Positions 10,602 to 20,381 of a DNA stretch of 38,740 nucleotides are shown here, piece by piece. Under the pieces are notes generated by a model, which did no database searches, was not told the origin of the DNA, and saw only the letters and a list, made by a program, of their open reading frames with translations. The stretch covers positions 1-38,740 of the forward strand of contig JAUHYO010000002.1 in the NCBI GenBank assembly GCA_030426325.1. Reading direction: 5' to 3'. Position 1 is the first letter of the stretch. Every line of letters starts with the position of its first letter. Source of the DNA: Gammaproteobacteria bacterium. Lineage in GTDB: Bacteria > Pseudomonadota > Gammaproteobacteria > Steroidobacterales > Woeseiaceae. The translations under genes and the position numbers were made by a program.

Positions 10602-11468
10602 TTACTCAACATTCTGTATTTGTTCGCGCATTTGCTCGATCAGTACCTTGAGATCGACGGCTGCTTTCGTCGTTTCGCTGTCCGCGGATTTCGAGCCAAG
10701 CGTATTGGCCTCGCGATTGAGCTCTTGCATCAGGAAGTCGAGACGACGGCCGACCGGTTTGTCGTCGTCCAATGCGTCCCGGATTTCGACCAGGTGACTT
10801 TCGAGCCGGTCGAGTTCTTCATCGACATCGATTTTCTGCGCGATCAGTGCGAGCTCAACCTCAAGCCGTGCCGGATCCGCCTCCACATCCAGCTTCTCGA
10901 TGCGCTCTTTCTGCTTGGCGCGGGTCGCCGCCAGCACGTCCGGCATGCGAGCGCGAACGGCGGCTGCAATGCCTTCGATATCGACACAACGCGATTGCAG
11001 CATCTCGCGGATTCGTTGCCCCTCGCTCAGTCGCATGGCATTGACCGCGTCGAGTGTTTTCGCAAGCAAGGCACTGGCGTCATCAAACAAGGGTTCGGCA
11101 TTGAACTCCGGTTGTTGCAGAACACCCGGCCAGCGCAAAACATCGAGCGGATTGACAGCGGCGGCCTGCGGAAGCTCAACCGCGATCTCATCGAGGCGCG
11201 CTCGCAAAACGCCGACCAGCGTCGCATCGAGCTGCATTTCCGATTGCTGGTCGACAACACGCCTGAAGAACAGCCCGCATTCAACCTTGCCGCGGCCCAG
11301 AGCCGTGCTGACCTGCTGGCGAAAAGCCTGCTCTTTCGGCCGCAAATCCTCCGGCAGCTTGAGCTGCACATCCAGGTAACGGTGGTTGACGGCCCGGACC
11401 TCCCAGCTCAGCGTTCCGAGATCCGTGTCAAGCGACTCTCGCGCGAAGCCTGTCATACTGTGTAACAT
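10602..11468 (-). CDS. yicC: YicC family protein
   Basis: MLHSMTGFARESLDTDLGTLSWEVRAVNHRYLDVQLKLPEDLRPKE...GRRLDFLMQELNREANTLGSKSAD; upstream of gmk. Confidence 0.95.
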   Translation of the reverse strand: MLHSMTGFARESLDTDLGTLSWEVRAVNHRYLDVQLKLPEDLRPKEQAFRQQVSTALGRGKVECGLFFRRVVDQQSEMQLDATLVGVLRARLDEIAVELPQAAAVNPLDVLRWPGVLQQPEFNAEPLFDDASALLAKTLDAVNAMRLSEGQRIREMLQSRCVDIEGIAAAVRARMPDVLAATRAKQKERIEKLDVEADPARLEVELALIAQKIDVDEELDRLESHLVEIRDALDDDKPVGRRLDFLMQELNREANTLGSKSADSETTKAAVDLKVLIEQMREQIQNVE

Positions 11469-11578
11469 CAGTCTTGAACTCCTGGGTGTGCCAAACGTGC
11501 TACCTGGGTCACGCTTTCTCAGAGGGACGACATTCTAAGCTGTGGCCGCACGATTAAGCCACCTGCCACTCGGATCCA

Positions 11579-12325
11579 ATGCAAATCGAATACGCCAAAG
11601 TTTCTGCCCTCGGTGACCGCCAGGACAACCAGGACCGCGCCGCGGTTGTGGTGTCAGAGAACGCCGCGCTGATGCTCGTTTTTGACGGCATGGGCGGTCA
11701 CTCCGACGGTGCTCGTGCCGCCGAAACCGGGCTCAAGGTTGTGCAGGATCGATTTATTGCGGCGAAACAGCCGATATTCGATCCACAGGGCTTTCTTTAC
11801 GCGGCGCTCGCAGCCGCGCACGATGAAGTCGTTCGTGCTGGCAGCGATGTTCCTGTTGACTTCCGTCCTCGTGCGACCTGCGCAATTTGCCTGGTGCAGG
11901 AAGGCGGCGCTTTCTGGGCACACATTGGCGATAGTCGTATCTACCAGGTGCGCGACGGCGCCGTGCTGCGACGTTCCCGAGACCACAGTCATGTCGAAGT
12001 GCTGATTCAGGAAGGTGCGATTAGCGAAGAAGAAGCGCAGGACCACCCGATGCGCAATTTCGTCGAATGCTGCATCGGCGGTGATGCACCGGTGCCGGAC
12101 ATGAGCATTACCAACCAAATGCGTCTCAAGCACGGTGACGTGTTGCTTGCTTGCTCGGACGGGCTATGGTCCGGCATGAGCGACAATGACATGGCGCAGA
12201 TTGCCGCGCCTGGCGGGCAAAACATCGTTGAAAACCTGAAAGCACTCAGCATCAAGGCGCTCGAGGTCAATGCACCCTACAGTGACAACACAACGGGCAC
12301 CGCGTTAAGGTGGCTCGGCAACTAA
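11579..12325 (+). CDS. PP2C-family Ser/Thr protein phosphatase
   Basis: LVFDGMGGHSDGARAAE, ATCAICLVQEGGAFWAHIGDSRIYQ, LLACSDGLWSGMSD, YSDNTTG PP2C motifs. Confidence 0.93.
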   Translation: MQIEYAKVSALGDRQDNQDRAAVVVSENAALMLVFDGMGGHSDGARAAETGLKVVQDRFIAAKQPIFDPQGFLYAALAAAHDEVVRAGSDVPVDFRPRATCAICLVQEGGAFWAHIGDSRIYQVRDGAVLRRSRDHSHVEVLIQEGAISEEEAQDHPMRNFVECCIGGDAPVPDMSITNQMRLKHGDVLLACSDGLWSGMSDNDMAQIAAPGGQNIVENLKALSIKALEVNAPYSDNTTGTALRWLGN

Positions 12326-12352
12326 ACCGGCTTATCCCTTCGGAGAATCAGT

Positions 12353-13078
12353 ATGCGTCCCAGTGGCCGCGATCCCGCGACTATGCGCGAAGTTCAGTTT
12401 CAGACTCATTTCACCAAGCATGCCGAAGGCAGCGTGCTGGCATCGTTCGGCGACACGCAGGTGTTGTGTACAGCCAGTATTGAAGAACGTATTCCTGGCT
12501 GGCTACGCGGCAAGGGCAGCGGCTGGGTGACCGGTGAGTATGGCATGCTGCCGCGCGCAACCCATACGCGCTCGGGTCGGGAGGCATCGCGCGGCAAGCA
12601 GGGGGGGCGAACGGTTGAGATTCAGCGTCTTATCGGCCGGTCACTTCGCGCAGTCACCGACTTGAAGGCACTCGGCGAGCGCTCGATCACGCTGGATTGC
12701 GACGTGCTGCAGGCCGACGGCGGTACTCGCACGGCGTCGATCAGCGGTGCCTATGTTGCGCTGGCGATTGCGATTGAGCGTCTTGTAGCTCAGCGCAAGC
12801 TCAAGAAGAATCCACTGTACGGTCAGGTTGCCGCGGTTTCCGTCGGCATCTACCAGGGAATGGCCGTACTTGACCTCGATTACGCGGAAGACTCCGAAGC
12901 AGAAACCGACATGAATATCGTCATGAATGACGCTGGCCGTTTCATTGAAGTACAGGGCACGGCCGAGGGACATGCGTTTACTGACGACGAATTCAACGCC
13001 ATGCTCGGACTCGCGCGAAGCGGGATTGCGGACATTATCGCGGCGCAAAGCGAGGCGATAGCCAGCGCCCGAACATGA
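12353..13078 (+). CDS. rph: Ribonuclease PH
   Basis: [73 protein letters not shown]. Confidence 0.97.
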   Translation: MRPSGRDPATMREVQFQTHFTKHAEGSVLASFGDTQVLCTASIEERIPGWLRGKGSGWVTGEYGMLPRATHTRSGREASRGKQGGRTVEIQRLIGRSLRAVTDLKALGERSITLDCDVLQADGGTRTASISGAYVALAIAIERLVAQRKLKKNPLYGQVAAVSVGIYQGMAVLDLDYAEDSEAETDMNIVMNDAGRFIEVQGTAEGHAFTDDEFNAMLGLARSGIADIIAAQSEAIASART

Positions 13079-13683
13079 ACCGGCTGCCGGAAAGGGTCGT
13101 CATGGCCAGTGGCAATCCGGGAAAAATCCGAGAAATCGCCCGGCTCCTTGCGGACGCCGGCGTTGAGGTCGTCGCACAATCCGAATTCGGTGTGCAGGAT
13201 GCTGACGAGACCGGCACGAGCTTCGCTGCGAACTCGCTGATCAAGGCCCGACATGCTGCTTTAGCAACCGGCCTGCCCGCCATTGCCGATGACTCCGGAC
13301 TTGCGGTCGATGCGCTCGACGGCGCGCCCGGTGTCTACTCGGCGCGCTATGCGGGCGCCGGTGCTACGGACGCGATGAACGTCGACAAACTGCTTGATGC
13401 GCTTCGTGATGTTGCGGTACCTGACCGCGGCGCGGCCTTTCATTGCGCCGCAAGTTTCGTCACGCCGGACAACGAAACCTCGTTGCTCTTCGAAAGCGAA
13501 TGGCGCGGCGCCATATTGCTCGCCCGGCAGGGGGATGGCGGCTTTGGTTACGATCCGGTGTTTCTCGATCCCGAGAGCGGCATGAGTTCCGCGATGCTGA
13601 CGCCGGATCAAAAAAATGCCCGCAGCCATCGTGGAAAAGCCCTGCGTGGGCTGGTCGCGCTGATACAAAATCACTATTCATGA
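13075..13683 (+). CDS. rdgB: XTP/dITP (non-canonical purine NTP) pyrophosphatase, RdgB/HAM1 family
   Basis: [54 protein letters not shown]. Confidence 0.95.
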   Translation: MNRLPERVVMASGNPGKIREIARLLADAGVEVVAQSEFGVQDADETGTSFAANSLIKARHAALATGLPAIADDSGLAVDALDGAPGVYSARYAGAGATDAMNVDKLLDALRDVAVPDRGAAFHCAASFVTPDNETSLLFESEWRGAILLARQGDGGFGYDPVFLDPESGMSSAMLTPDQKNARSHRGKALRGLVALIQNHYS

Positions 13684-14825
13684 AAACACCGCCACTCTCG
13701 CTGTACATGCACCTCCCCTGGTGCGTGCGAAAGTGCCCGTACTGCGATTTCAATTCGCATACGGCGGGTGAATCCGCGCCAAAACGACGCTACATCGATG
13801 CACTGTGCCGCGATCTGGAGCGGGAGCGCGAACGTGCTGACGGTCAGCCGCTGCAGAGTATTTTTCTCGGCGGCGGCACGCCGAGTCTGTTTTCACCGGA
13901 CGAGATCGCCGAGCTGTTGCAGGCTGTTCGAGATCGTTTTGCCGTCGTTCCCGATGCGGAGGTGACGATGGAGGCCAATCCCGGAACGGTGGAATTCGGT
14001 TCGCCAGCCGGATACCGCCAAGCGGGAGTGACACGGCTGTCCATCGGTGCGCAAAGCTTTGACGATGCCATGCTCCGGTCGCTCGGCCGTATTCACAGCA
14101 GCGACGATATTTCGCGCGCGGTACGCCAGGTGCGCGACGGCGGATACGACAATTTCAACATCGACCTGATGCATGGCCTGCCAGGACAAACCCTGGAAAT
14201 GGCGCTGTCGGATCTCAAGGCGGCGCTCGAGCTCGAACCCACCCATATTTCCTGGTATCAGCTGACGCTTGAGCCGAATACCGTTTTCTATGCACGGCCG
14301 CCGGCCAACCTGCCGGATGACGAACTGGCTTTCGAGATACAGGAAGCTGGCCGTGCGCTGCTCTCAGAACAGGGCTTCGAACAGTACGAAGTGTCCGCCT
14401 ATGCACGCGACGGTCAGCGCTGTCTGCACAACATGAACTACTGGACCTTCGGCGACTACCTGGCCGTCGGGGCAGGAGCCCACGGCAAGGTCAGCCGCCG
14501 GGGCGGTGTTTGTCGCTATCAGAAACCGGCCAATCCCCTGCAGTACATGGTGTCCTGCGAGAGCGGCGCACCCGGCAAACCGGAGCTGGTCCTGTCCCCG
14601 GGCGAGTTGCTGTTCGAATTCATGCTGAACGCGCTCAGGCTCAGCGATGGCTTTGCCGAGTCCCTGTTCGAGGATCGAACCGGCCTGTCACCGGGCATTC
14701 TGATGCCGGCGACCGAGAACGCCCGGCGCCGGGGCCTGATTGAGCGAGGCGCGAGCGGGACCTGGAAGCCGACCGAGCTGGGCGGCCGCTTTTTGAATGA
14801 TCTGCAGGCCGAGTTTGTGCCCTAG
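13680..14825 (+). CDS. hemW: Radical SAM heme chaperone HemW (coproporphyrinogen III oxidase-like)
   Basis: LYMHLPWCVRKCPYCDFNSH radical-SAM CxxxCxxC, SIFLGGGTPSLFSPDEI; ATGA overlap with rdgB. Confidence 0.94.
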   Translation: MKTPPLSLYMHLPWCVRKCPYCDFNSHTAGESAPKRRYIDALCRDLERERERADGQPLQSIFLGGGTPSLFSPDEIAELLQAVRDRFAVVPDAEVTMEANPGTVEFGSPAGYRQAGVTRLSIGAQSFDDAMLRSLGRIHSSDDISRAVRQVRDGGYDNFNIDLMHGLPGQTLEMALSDLKAALELEPTHISWYQLTLEPNTVFYARPPANLPDDELAFEIQEAGRALLSEQGFEQYEVSAYARDGQRCLHNMNYWTFGDYLAVGAGAHGKVSRRGGVCRYQKPANPLQYMVSCESGAPGKPELVLSPGELLFEFMLNALRLSDGFAESLFEDRTGLSPGILMPATENARRRGLIERGASGTWKPTELGGRFLNDLQAEFVP

Positions 14826-15025
14826 CCCCCGACCGGCCAAAGTCGATTTATGCACAAGTGCCGAACGAAGCCTATATTTTCAGCGCAAGAGGGCCTTGAT
14901 CTCACTTGACGGGTTGCAAAGTGAGCATAACTTATTGTTTTTCATCAATAATCGAAAATGGACATAAAATAGTCATATTGACAACGGGCTATGAAAAACC
15001 GCAGCTTAGGGCATTCACTCAATTT

Positions 15026-15060
15026 TCATCCACAGTCTTATCCACAGCTTCTGTGGATAA
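15026..15060. promoter_or_regulatory. DnaA-box cluster: two perfect consensus 9-mers plus one with a single mismatch
   Basis: tcatccaca (15026-15034, 1 mismatch), ttatccaca (15038-15046), tgtggataa (15052-15060, reverse complement of TTATCCACA); AT-rich DNA at about 14920-15000. Confidence 0.6.
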
Positions 15061-15144
15061 AAAACGGGGCTTGCGGCGGCAATCGCTTCGCTATATCCTA
15101 CGCGGCCTTTTTTACGCAAGTAGCGCGCTCGGGAGAGCCAGATC

Positions 15145-15354
15145 ATGAAAGCCGACATTCATCCCAATTACTCCGACATCAAGGTCACCTGTAGTTGTGG
15201 TAACGAGTTCAACACTCGCTCGACCCTCGGTGAGGACCTCCTGATTGAAGTGTGCTCCTCGTGCCACCCGTTTTATACGGGCAAGCAGAAGATCGTCGAT
15301 ACCGGCGGACGTGTAGACAAGTTCCGCAAAAAATACGGTATGCCCAAGACCTGA
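15145..15354 (+). CDS. rpmE: 50S ribosomal protein L31
   Basis: [65 protein letters not shown]. Confidence 0.97.
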   Translation: MKADIHPNYSDIKVTCSCGNEFNTRSTLGEDLLIEVCSSCHPFYTGKQKIVDTGGRVDKFRKKYGMPKT

Positions 15355-15463
15355 CCCGCAGACGCGGTATACGGTTTCTGATAATACGATTTTTGATCAT
15401 CCCGGAACCCCGGGGGCTCTGCTATGCTCGTCTGGTTGTACATACGGATATTGAGGATAGAGG

Positions 15464-16756
15464 ATGAGCCAGGATTCATACCGCCTGACAAGCCCTGATG
15501 GCTTGGAAATGGAGTTGCCCGTTCGCAAAGGGACCGTCGGCCCCGACGTTATCGACGTAGCGCGACTGTATCGGGAACAGAAAGTATTCACCTACGACCC
15601 GGGATTTGTCTCGACGGGAAGCTGCGAATCCGAAATTACCTATATTGATGGTGAGCAGGGCATCCTGATGTACCGGGGCTACCCGGTCGAACAGCTTGCC
15701 GCAAACTCAAATTTCATCGAAGTCTCGTACCTGCTGCTCCACGGGAATTTGCCGACTGCTGACGAACTCGCGGCGTTCGACAATACGATTCGTCGTCACA
15801 CCATGCTCAACGAAGGCATGCTGAGTTTCTTCGGCGGTTTTCGCTACGACGCGCACCCGATGGCAATGCTGTCGGCTGTCGTCGGTTCAATGTCGGCCTA
15901 CTATCACAATGAGATGGATGCTTCGAACCCGTTGCATCGCGACATTTTCTCACACCGCATTCTCGCCAAACTGCCGACGATTGCAGCCGCAGCTTACAAG
16001 CTGAACATCGGCCAGCCGTTCATTTATCCACGCAATGATCTCAACTTCACCGAGAATCTGTTGCACATGTTATTCGCGGTGCCCGCGGAGCCGTACGAAA
16101 TCGACCCGGTTGCCGCCGAAGCGCTGGACCTGCTGTTCATCCTGCACGCAGACCACGAACAAAACTGCTCAACATCGACGGTACGCATGGCGGGCAGTTC
16201 CGGCGCCAACCCTTACTCTGCAATTGCAGCCGGCATCTCGGCGCTCTGGGGACCCGCACACGGCGGCGCCAACGAGGCCGTGCTGAACATGCTCGAAGAA
16301 ATTGGCGATGTCAGCCAGATAGGCAAGTACGTCGAGAAAGCGAAAGACAAGAACGACCCGTTCCGATTGATGGGCTTCGGTCACCGCGTCTACAAGAACT
16401 TCGATCCGCGAGCGACCATCATTCGCGAGATGTGCTACAAGGTTTTGCAGAAACTCGATCGCAAGGACACACCGCTGTTCGACCTGGCACTCGAACTCGA
16501 ACAGGTCGCGCTCAAAGACGACTACTTCATCGAGAAAAATCTCTACCCGAACGTCGATTTCTATTCCGGCATTATCTACCGGGCCCTCGGTATCCCGACC
16601 TCAATGTTCACCGTCATGTTCGCGATCGGCCGTTCCGTCGGCTGGACCGCGCACTGGCGAGAAATGATCGCGGACCCGCACGGCAAGATCGCACGTCCAA
16701 GACAGCTCTACACCGGCCCGGCGGCAAGAGACTACGTCAAAATCGAAAAACGATAA
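15464..16756 (+). CDS. gltA: Citrate synthase (type II)
   Basis: [85 protein letters not shown]. Confidence 0.97.
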   Translation: MSQDSYRLTSPDGLEMELPVRKGTVGPDVIDVARLYREQKVFTYDPGFVSTGSCESEITYIDGEQGILMYRGYPVEQLAANSNFIEVSYLLLHGNLPTADELAAFDNTIRRHTMLNEGMLSFFGGFRYDAHPMAMLSAVVGSMSAYYHNEMDASNPLHRDIFSHRILAKLPTIAAAAYKLNIGQPFIYPRNDLNFTENLLHMLFAVPAEPYEIDPVAAEALDLLFILHADHEQNCSTSTVRMAGSSGANPYSAIAAGISALWGPAHGGANEAVLNMLEEIGDVSQIGKYVEKAKDKNDPFRLMGFGHRVYKNFDPRATIIREMCYKVLQKLDRKDTPLFDLALELEQVALKDDYFIEKNLYPNVDFYSGIIYRALGIPTSMFTVMFAIGRSVGWTAHWREMIADPHGKIARPRQLYTGPAARDYVKIEKR

Positions 16757-16788
16757 GCAGAACGGCAGATACTCGGGCGCGTAATTTC

Positions 16789-16867
16789 GCCGCGCCCGGG
16801 AAACTGTTTATCGGAATGGCTCCCTTCGGTCCGCTTTATTTCCTTTAAACAGTTTCCCGGACGCGGC
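16789..16867. repeat. Palindromic intergenic element, copy 1 (22-nt arms, 35-nt core)
   Basis: Left arm GCCGCGCCCGGGAAACTGTTTA (16789-16810) pairs with right arm 16846-16867 at 21/22 positions; core TCGGAATGGCTCCCTTCGGTCCGCTTTATTTCCTT (16811-16845) recurs at 30070-30104 (reverse complement) and 30184-30218. Confidence 0.9.
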
Positions 16868-16871
16868 TTAC

Positions 16872-17483
16872 TTATACGTGTTCGAGTAGCTGTTGTACGG
16901 CGTTGGTGTCTACTCGTTTCATCGGCTTTCCGTCAATCGGACTCATCGGCGCCTGCCGAATCCCGTCGATCGGGAAGACGGTGACCTGGATCGTCGTATT
17001 GCTGTGATGAAACTCAAAGCCCGAGTAAAGCTCAATCTGACCGCGACGACTTTTGAGCCGGCGCTCGTACGGCCGGTAATTGATTCCGATTTCGGCCAGC
17101 TCCATCGCAACCGTTTCTGCGCTGTCTGCAAAAACGTGCAGGTTCACAGCAGAGTTCTCGTCCGCCGTGCCGACGAGGACCGGGCCGACCAGTCGCGGCG
17201 AATGCGCGGACAAGAGTTCCATGGCAGAGAGAGCCGCGACTCGCATCAGGCGTAAATGATCTTCGTGGGATTCGCCACCAAAAATCTGCAGATGCTCGGC
17301 AACAGCGGCCTCGATTTCCGGATTACCGGGAAGGGAGCCGCGATTGTTCATGCCCAGGCGGTCCGCGGCCTTCTGTTTGGCGATGCGGTAGTCGCGAACG
17401 CCATGGTTGACGATAATGCGCGCGGCTTCCTGAGCCACGATCCGTCGCTCACGTTCTGATTCGCTGCTGCGTTTTCTTTTCAT
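16872..17483 (-). CDS. Conserved uncharacterised protein, possibly nucleotidyltransferase-like
   Basis: 203-aa ORF starting 5 nt after the ponA stop on the same strand; RRIVAQEAARIIVNHGVRDYRIAKQKAADRLG...HSPRLVGPVLVGTADENSAVNLHVFAD...GIRQAPMSPIDGKPMKRVD. Confidence 0.75.
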   Translation of the reverse strand: MKRKRSSESERERRIVAQEAARIIVNHGVRDYRIAKQKAADRLGMNNRGSLPGNPEIEAAVAEHLQIFGGESHEDHLRLMRVAALSAMELLSAHSPRLVGPVLVGTADENSAVNLHVFADSAETVAMELAEIGINYRPYERRLKSRRGQIELYSGFEFHHSNTTIQVTVFPIDGIRQAPMSPIDGKPMKRVDTNAVQQLLEHV

Positions 17484-17488
17484 TGTTC

Positions 17489-20101
17489 CTAGAAGATGGG
17501 TTCGCTGTCTTCTTCGTCTTCTTCATCACCGAGTGGACGATTCGAATCGATGCCGGCCGCGTTGTTGAATGGATCGGCAATTTCCTCGAGTCGTTCGCAA
17601 TCCGGGACGTTGCCGGCCCGAAACACCTCGAACATCGTGTTCGTCTGGCCTGCCCGGGCGGGGCAGCCGGTTTCCCTGTCTATTTTGACCGTGACGATAC
17701 CTTCAGGCATCGGCATTTGGTGTTCGGGTGCACCCGCCAGTGCGATGCGCATGAAGTCGACCCAGATTGGCAGTGCGGTGCGCGAGCCTTCCTCACGCGG
17801 CCCCAGCGGCAGATCGTCGTCATAGCCGACCCAGACAACTGCCGCGATGTCGGCGTTGAATCCGCCGAACCAGGCGTCGCGACGATCATTCGAGGTACCG
17901 GTCTTACCGGAGAGGTCGCGGCGGCCGAGTTCGCGTCCCGCTCTTGCGCCGGTGCCACGCACAACCACATCGCGCATCATGTCCTGGATCAGGAACGCGT
18001 TCTGCGGCGTTATTGCCTGAGGTGCAAGGTTTACGTCCTTGAAAAGCTCGGGCGCTGCTGTCGCGTCCGGCCGGTAAGTTTCAACAACCGCCGCCATTTG
18101 TTCCAGCAAGAACTCGGTGTCTTCGGGTTCCTCGGAATCGGTATCCTGCACCATAGCGGCCGTCGCGTCCGGTTCGCACTCGTCGCAGGCAACGGCAGGC
18201 GTCGCACGGAACAGGGGTTCACCAGTCGAATCAAAAATCGAGTCGATGATGTAGGGCTTAATCGCCCGACCGCCATTCGCCAGGATCGCGTAAGCCTGCG
18301 CCATATCCAGCGGTGATGCCTGGCCGCCACCGAGGGCGAGCGAGCCGTTTCGAATCAGGGTTGCGTCGCTGAAGCCGAATTTTTCGAGATGACGGACCGC
18401 GTTGCCAACGCCGGTTTCAAACAACAGCAAACGCACCGAGACCAGGTTCATCGACTTGACGAGCGCCTCGCGCATGCGAGTCGGACCGTAGAATCGACCG
18501 CTGTAGTTGATGGGACGCCAGATCGCTTCGAGTTCCGACGAACTGATGACGACCGGTGCGTCGAGAACCACGGTTGCCGGCGTATTTCCGTGTTCGAGCG
18601 CAGCGGAATAAATAAAGGGTTTGAATGCCGAGCCGGGCTGCCGGTAGGCCTGACGCGCCCGGTTGAATTTGCTGACTGTGTAATCGAAGCCGCCGGTCAG
18701 CGCCGTCACTGCACCGTCGTAAGGGTCTATGGAGACAACGGCGGACTGCGCATCCGGCACCTGGGCCAGCGCCCAGCTGTTGTCGGCCGTCGGCATGACG
18801 TAAATCACGTCGCCGACCGCCACGACTTCGGCCGCAGTCTTTGGCGCCGGCCCGAAGCTTTCGCGGTCGATGAACGGATTGGCCCACCGCAGCCCGCGCC
18901 ATGGAATCAGTGCGGTTGTCCTGTCGCGGAACAGGATTCGAGCTTCGTTGCGGTCGGTCACCTCGATAACCAGCGCGAAGGACAGGCCGCCGGGCGCATA
19001 ACGATCGAGCGGCTGGAGCAGCTCCTCGGGCCACTGGTCGACCGGCAGGGCCAGTATCTCGTCGCTGAGTTCCACCTGGCCGTCCGGACCCTTGTAGCCA
19101 CGCCGCCGCGTGAACTCAAGCAAGCCATTGCGAAGGGCGTAGTTGGCCGCTTCCTGCATGCGGGAATCCAGCGTCGTCACCACCTGGTAACCGGCTGTGT
19201 AGCTTTCCTCGCCGTAGCGCTCAAGCATTTGACTGCGCACCATTTCGGCTATGTATGGGGCGTTCAGTTCAATTGCGGCGCCGTGAAGCCGGGACTCCAT
19301 CGGGTAGGCCATCGCCTCGTCATACTCGGCTTTACTGATATAGCCAAGGTCGCGCATGCGGCCGAGGACGTAACCGCGACGAACCCTGGCGCTGTCCGGA
19401 TTGGATACCGGGTTGTAACGCGACGGTGCCGGGAGCACGCCGGCGAGTGTCGCCGCCTCGGCAATATTGATCTTGCCCAGGTCCTTGTTAAAGAATGCTT
19501 GCGCAGACGCCGCAACACCATAGGCACGCTGGCCGAAAAACATCTTGTTGAGGAACAGCGCCATGATCTGTTCCTTGGTAAATTCCTGCTCGATCTTGAT
19601 GGCGAGGAACGCCTCGGTCAGCTTGCGCTTCAGGGTCTGCTCGCGTGTCAGGAAATAGTCCCGCGCAAGTTGCTGCGTCAGTGTACTGCCGCCGCCACCC
19701 GAGGCGTTGCCCGTTCGCAAAAGGCGCGAAAAAGCGCGCAGTACGCCCCGGTAGTCGATTCCCGGGTGTTCAAAGAACCGCCGGTCCTCGGCCGCGATGA
19801 AGGCCTGTACCACGTGGGGTGGGACGTCCTCATAGGTCACCGGGATGCGCTTGCGCTCACCGATTTCACTGATCAGGTAGCCGTCGCGGCTGAAAATCCT
19901 GAGTGGCACCTCGAGGCGGATGTCGCGGATAGTCTCGGCCGATTGCAGGCTGGGCTGCACATAATAATAGGCGCCAATAGCGCCGGCGACGGCCCCAATG
20001 GTGCCAATGACACCCATTACGAGCAAAACCAGCCCGGTACGGGCCAGTCTTCGTCGTCGAATGTGACGTGGTTTCGCTTTTTTTGGCGGAGGATTATGCA
20101 T
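17489..20101 (-). CDS. ponA: Penicillin-binding protein 1A (bifunctional glycosyltransferase/transpeptidase)
   Basis: GT51 EDRRFFEHPGIDYRGVLRA, GGGSTLTQQLARDYFLTREQTLKRKLTEA; transpeptidase RQPGSAFKPFIYSAAL and SGKTGTSNDRRDAWFGGF; divergent from pilM. Confidence 0.96.
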   Translation of the reverse strand: MHNPPPKKAKPRHIRRRRLARTGLVLLVMGVIGTIGAVAGAIGAYYYVQPSLQSAETIRDIRLEVPLRIFSRDGYLISEIGERKRIPVTYEDVPPHVVQAFIAAEDRRFFEHPGIDYRGVLRAFSRLLRTGNASGGGGSTLTQQLARDYFLTREQTLKRKLTEAFLAIKIEQEFTKEQIMALFLNKMFFGQRAYGVAASAQAFFNKDLGKINIAEAATLAGVLPAPSRYNPVSNPDSARVRRGYVLGRMRDLGYISKAEYDEAMAYPMESRLHGAAIELNAPYIAEMVRSQMLERYGEESYTAGYQVVTTLDSRMQEAANYALRNGLLEFTRRRGYKGPDGQVELSDEILALPVDQWPEELLQPLDRYAPGGLSFALVIEVTDRNEARILFRDRTTALIPWRGLRWANPFIDRESFGPAPKTAAEVVAVGDVIYVMPTADNSWALAQVPDAQSAVVSIDPYDGAVTALTGGFDYTVSKFNRARQAYRQPGSAFKPFIYSAALEHGNTPATVVLDAPVVISSSELEAIWRPINYSGRFYGPTRMREALVKSMNLVSVRLLLFETGVGNAVRHLEKFGFSDATLIRNGSLALGGGQASPLDMAQAYAILANGGRAIKPYIIDSIFDSTGEPLFRATPAVACDECEPDATAAMVQDTDSEEPEDTEFLLEQMAAVVETYRPDATAAPELFKDVNLAPQAITPQNAFLIQDMMRDVVVRGTGARAGRELGRRDLSGKTGTSNDRRDAWFGGFNADIAAVVWVGYDDDLPLGPREEGSRTALPIWVDFMRIALAGAPEHQMPMPEGIVTVKIDRETGCPARAGQTNTMFEVFRAGNVPDCERLEEIADPFNNAAGIDSNRPLGDEEDEEDSEPIF

Positions 20102-20348
20102 AGTTACGGGCGTTTTCAGCCGAACATCCCTGTTTTTGAAGGCGTTTGCTGACCTTATTAGAGGTTACCGTGGTGCTCGGCTGGTGCAAGGAATGTGGCT
20201 TTCTACGGGCAAGGGCTCGAGATGGGGCATCAGTCGGCCGATGATAGACGCCTGAACCTGAACCCTGCAATAACGAGTCTCGTGATGGGCCGACGACTGG
20301 TTCACGGAATTCGGGTAGCAAGTGGCATTACCATGGGGATATTGGGTT

Positions 20349-20364
20349 CGTGAACAAAGTCACG
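20349..20364. promoter_or_regulatory. CRP/Vfr-like operator CGTGA-N6-TCACG
   Basis: cgtgaacaaagtcacg: perfect 5-bp inverted repeat with 6-bp spacer, the geometry of TGTGA-N6-TCACA; about 100 nt upstream of pilM. Confidence 0.4.
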
Positions 20365-20381
20365 TTTTATTTAACATTTTA

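Noticed and set aside
10320-11465. 381-aa plus-strand ORF antisense to yicC/gmk
   Set aside because: Spans two well-supported genes on the opposite strand; no domain signature.
14906-15194. Short ORFs in the hemW-rpmE intergenic region
   Set aside because: They read through AT-rich DNA, the DnaA boxes and the rpmE leader; no plausible coding signal.
15401-15414. CCCGG-AACC-CCGGG hairpin between rpmE and gltA as an rpmE terminator
   Set aside because: Only 5 bp of stem and no following U-tract; too weak to call.
18389-20152. 587-aa plus-strand ORF antisense to ponA
   Set aside because: Shadow ORF of a GC-rich gene; low-complexity His/Arg/Val composition with no recognisable domain, while ponA on the other strand is unambiguous.
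20094-20321. 75-aa minus-strand ORF upstream of ponA
   Set aside because: Lies in the ponA-pilM regulatory region, overlaps the ponA start and shows no coding signature.
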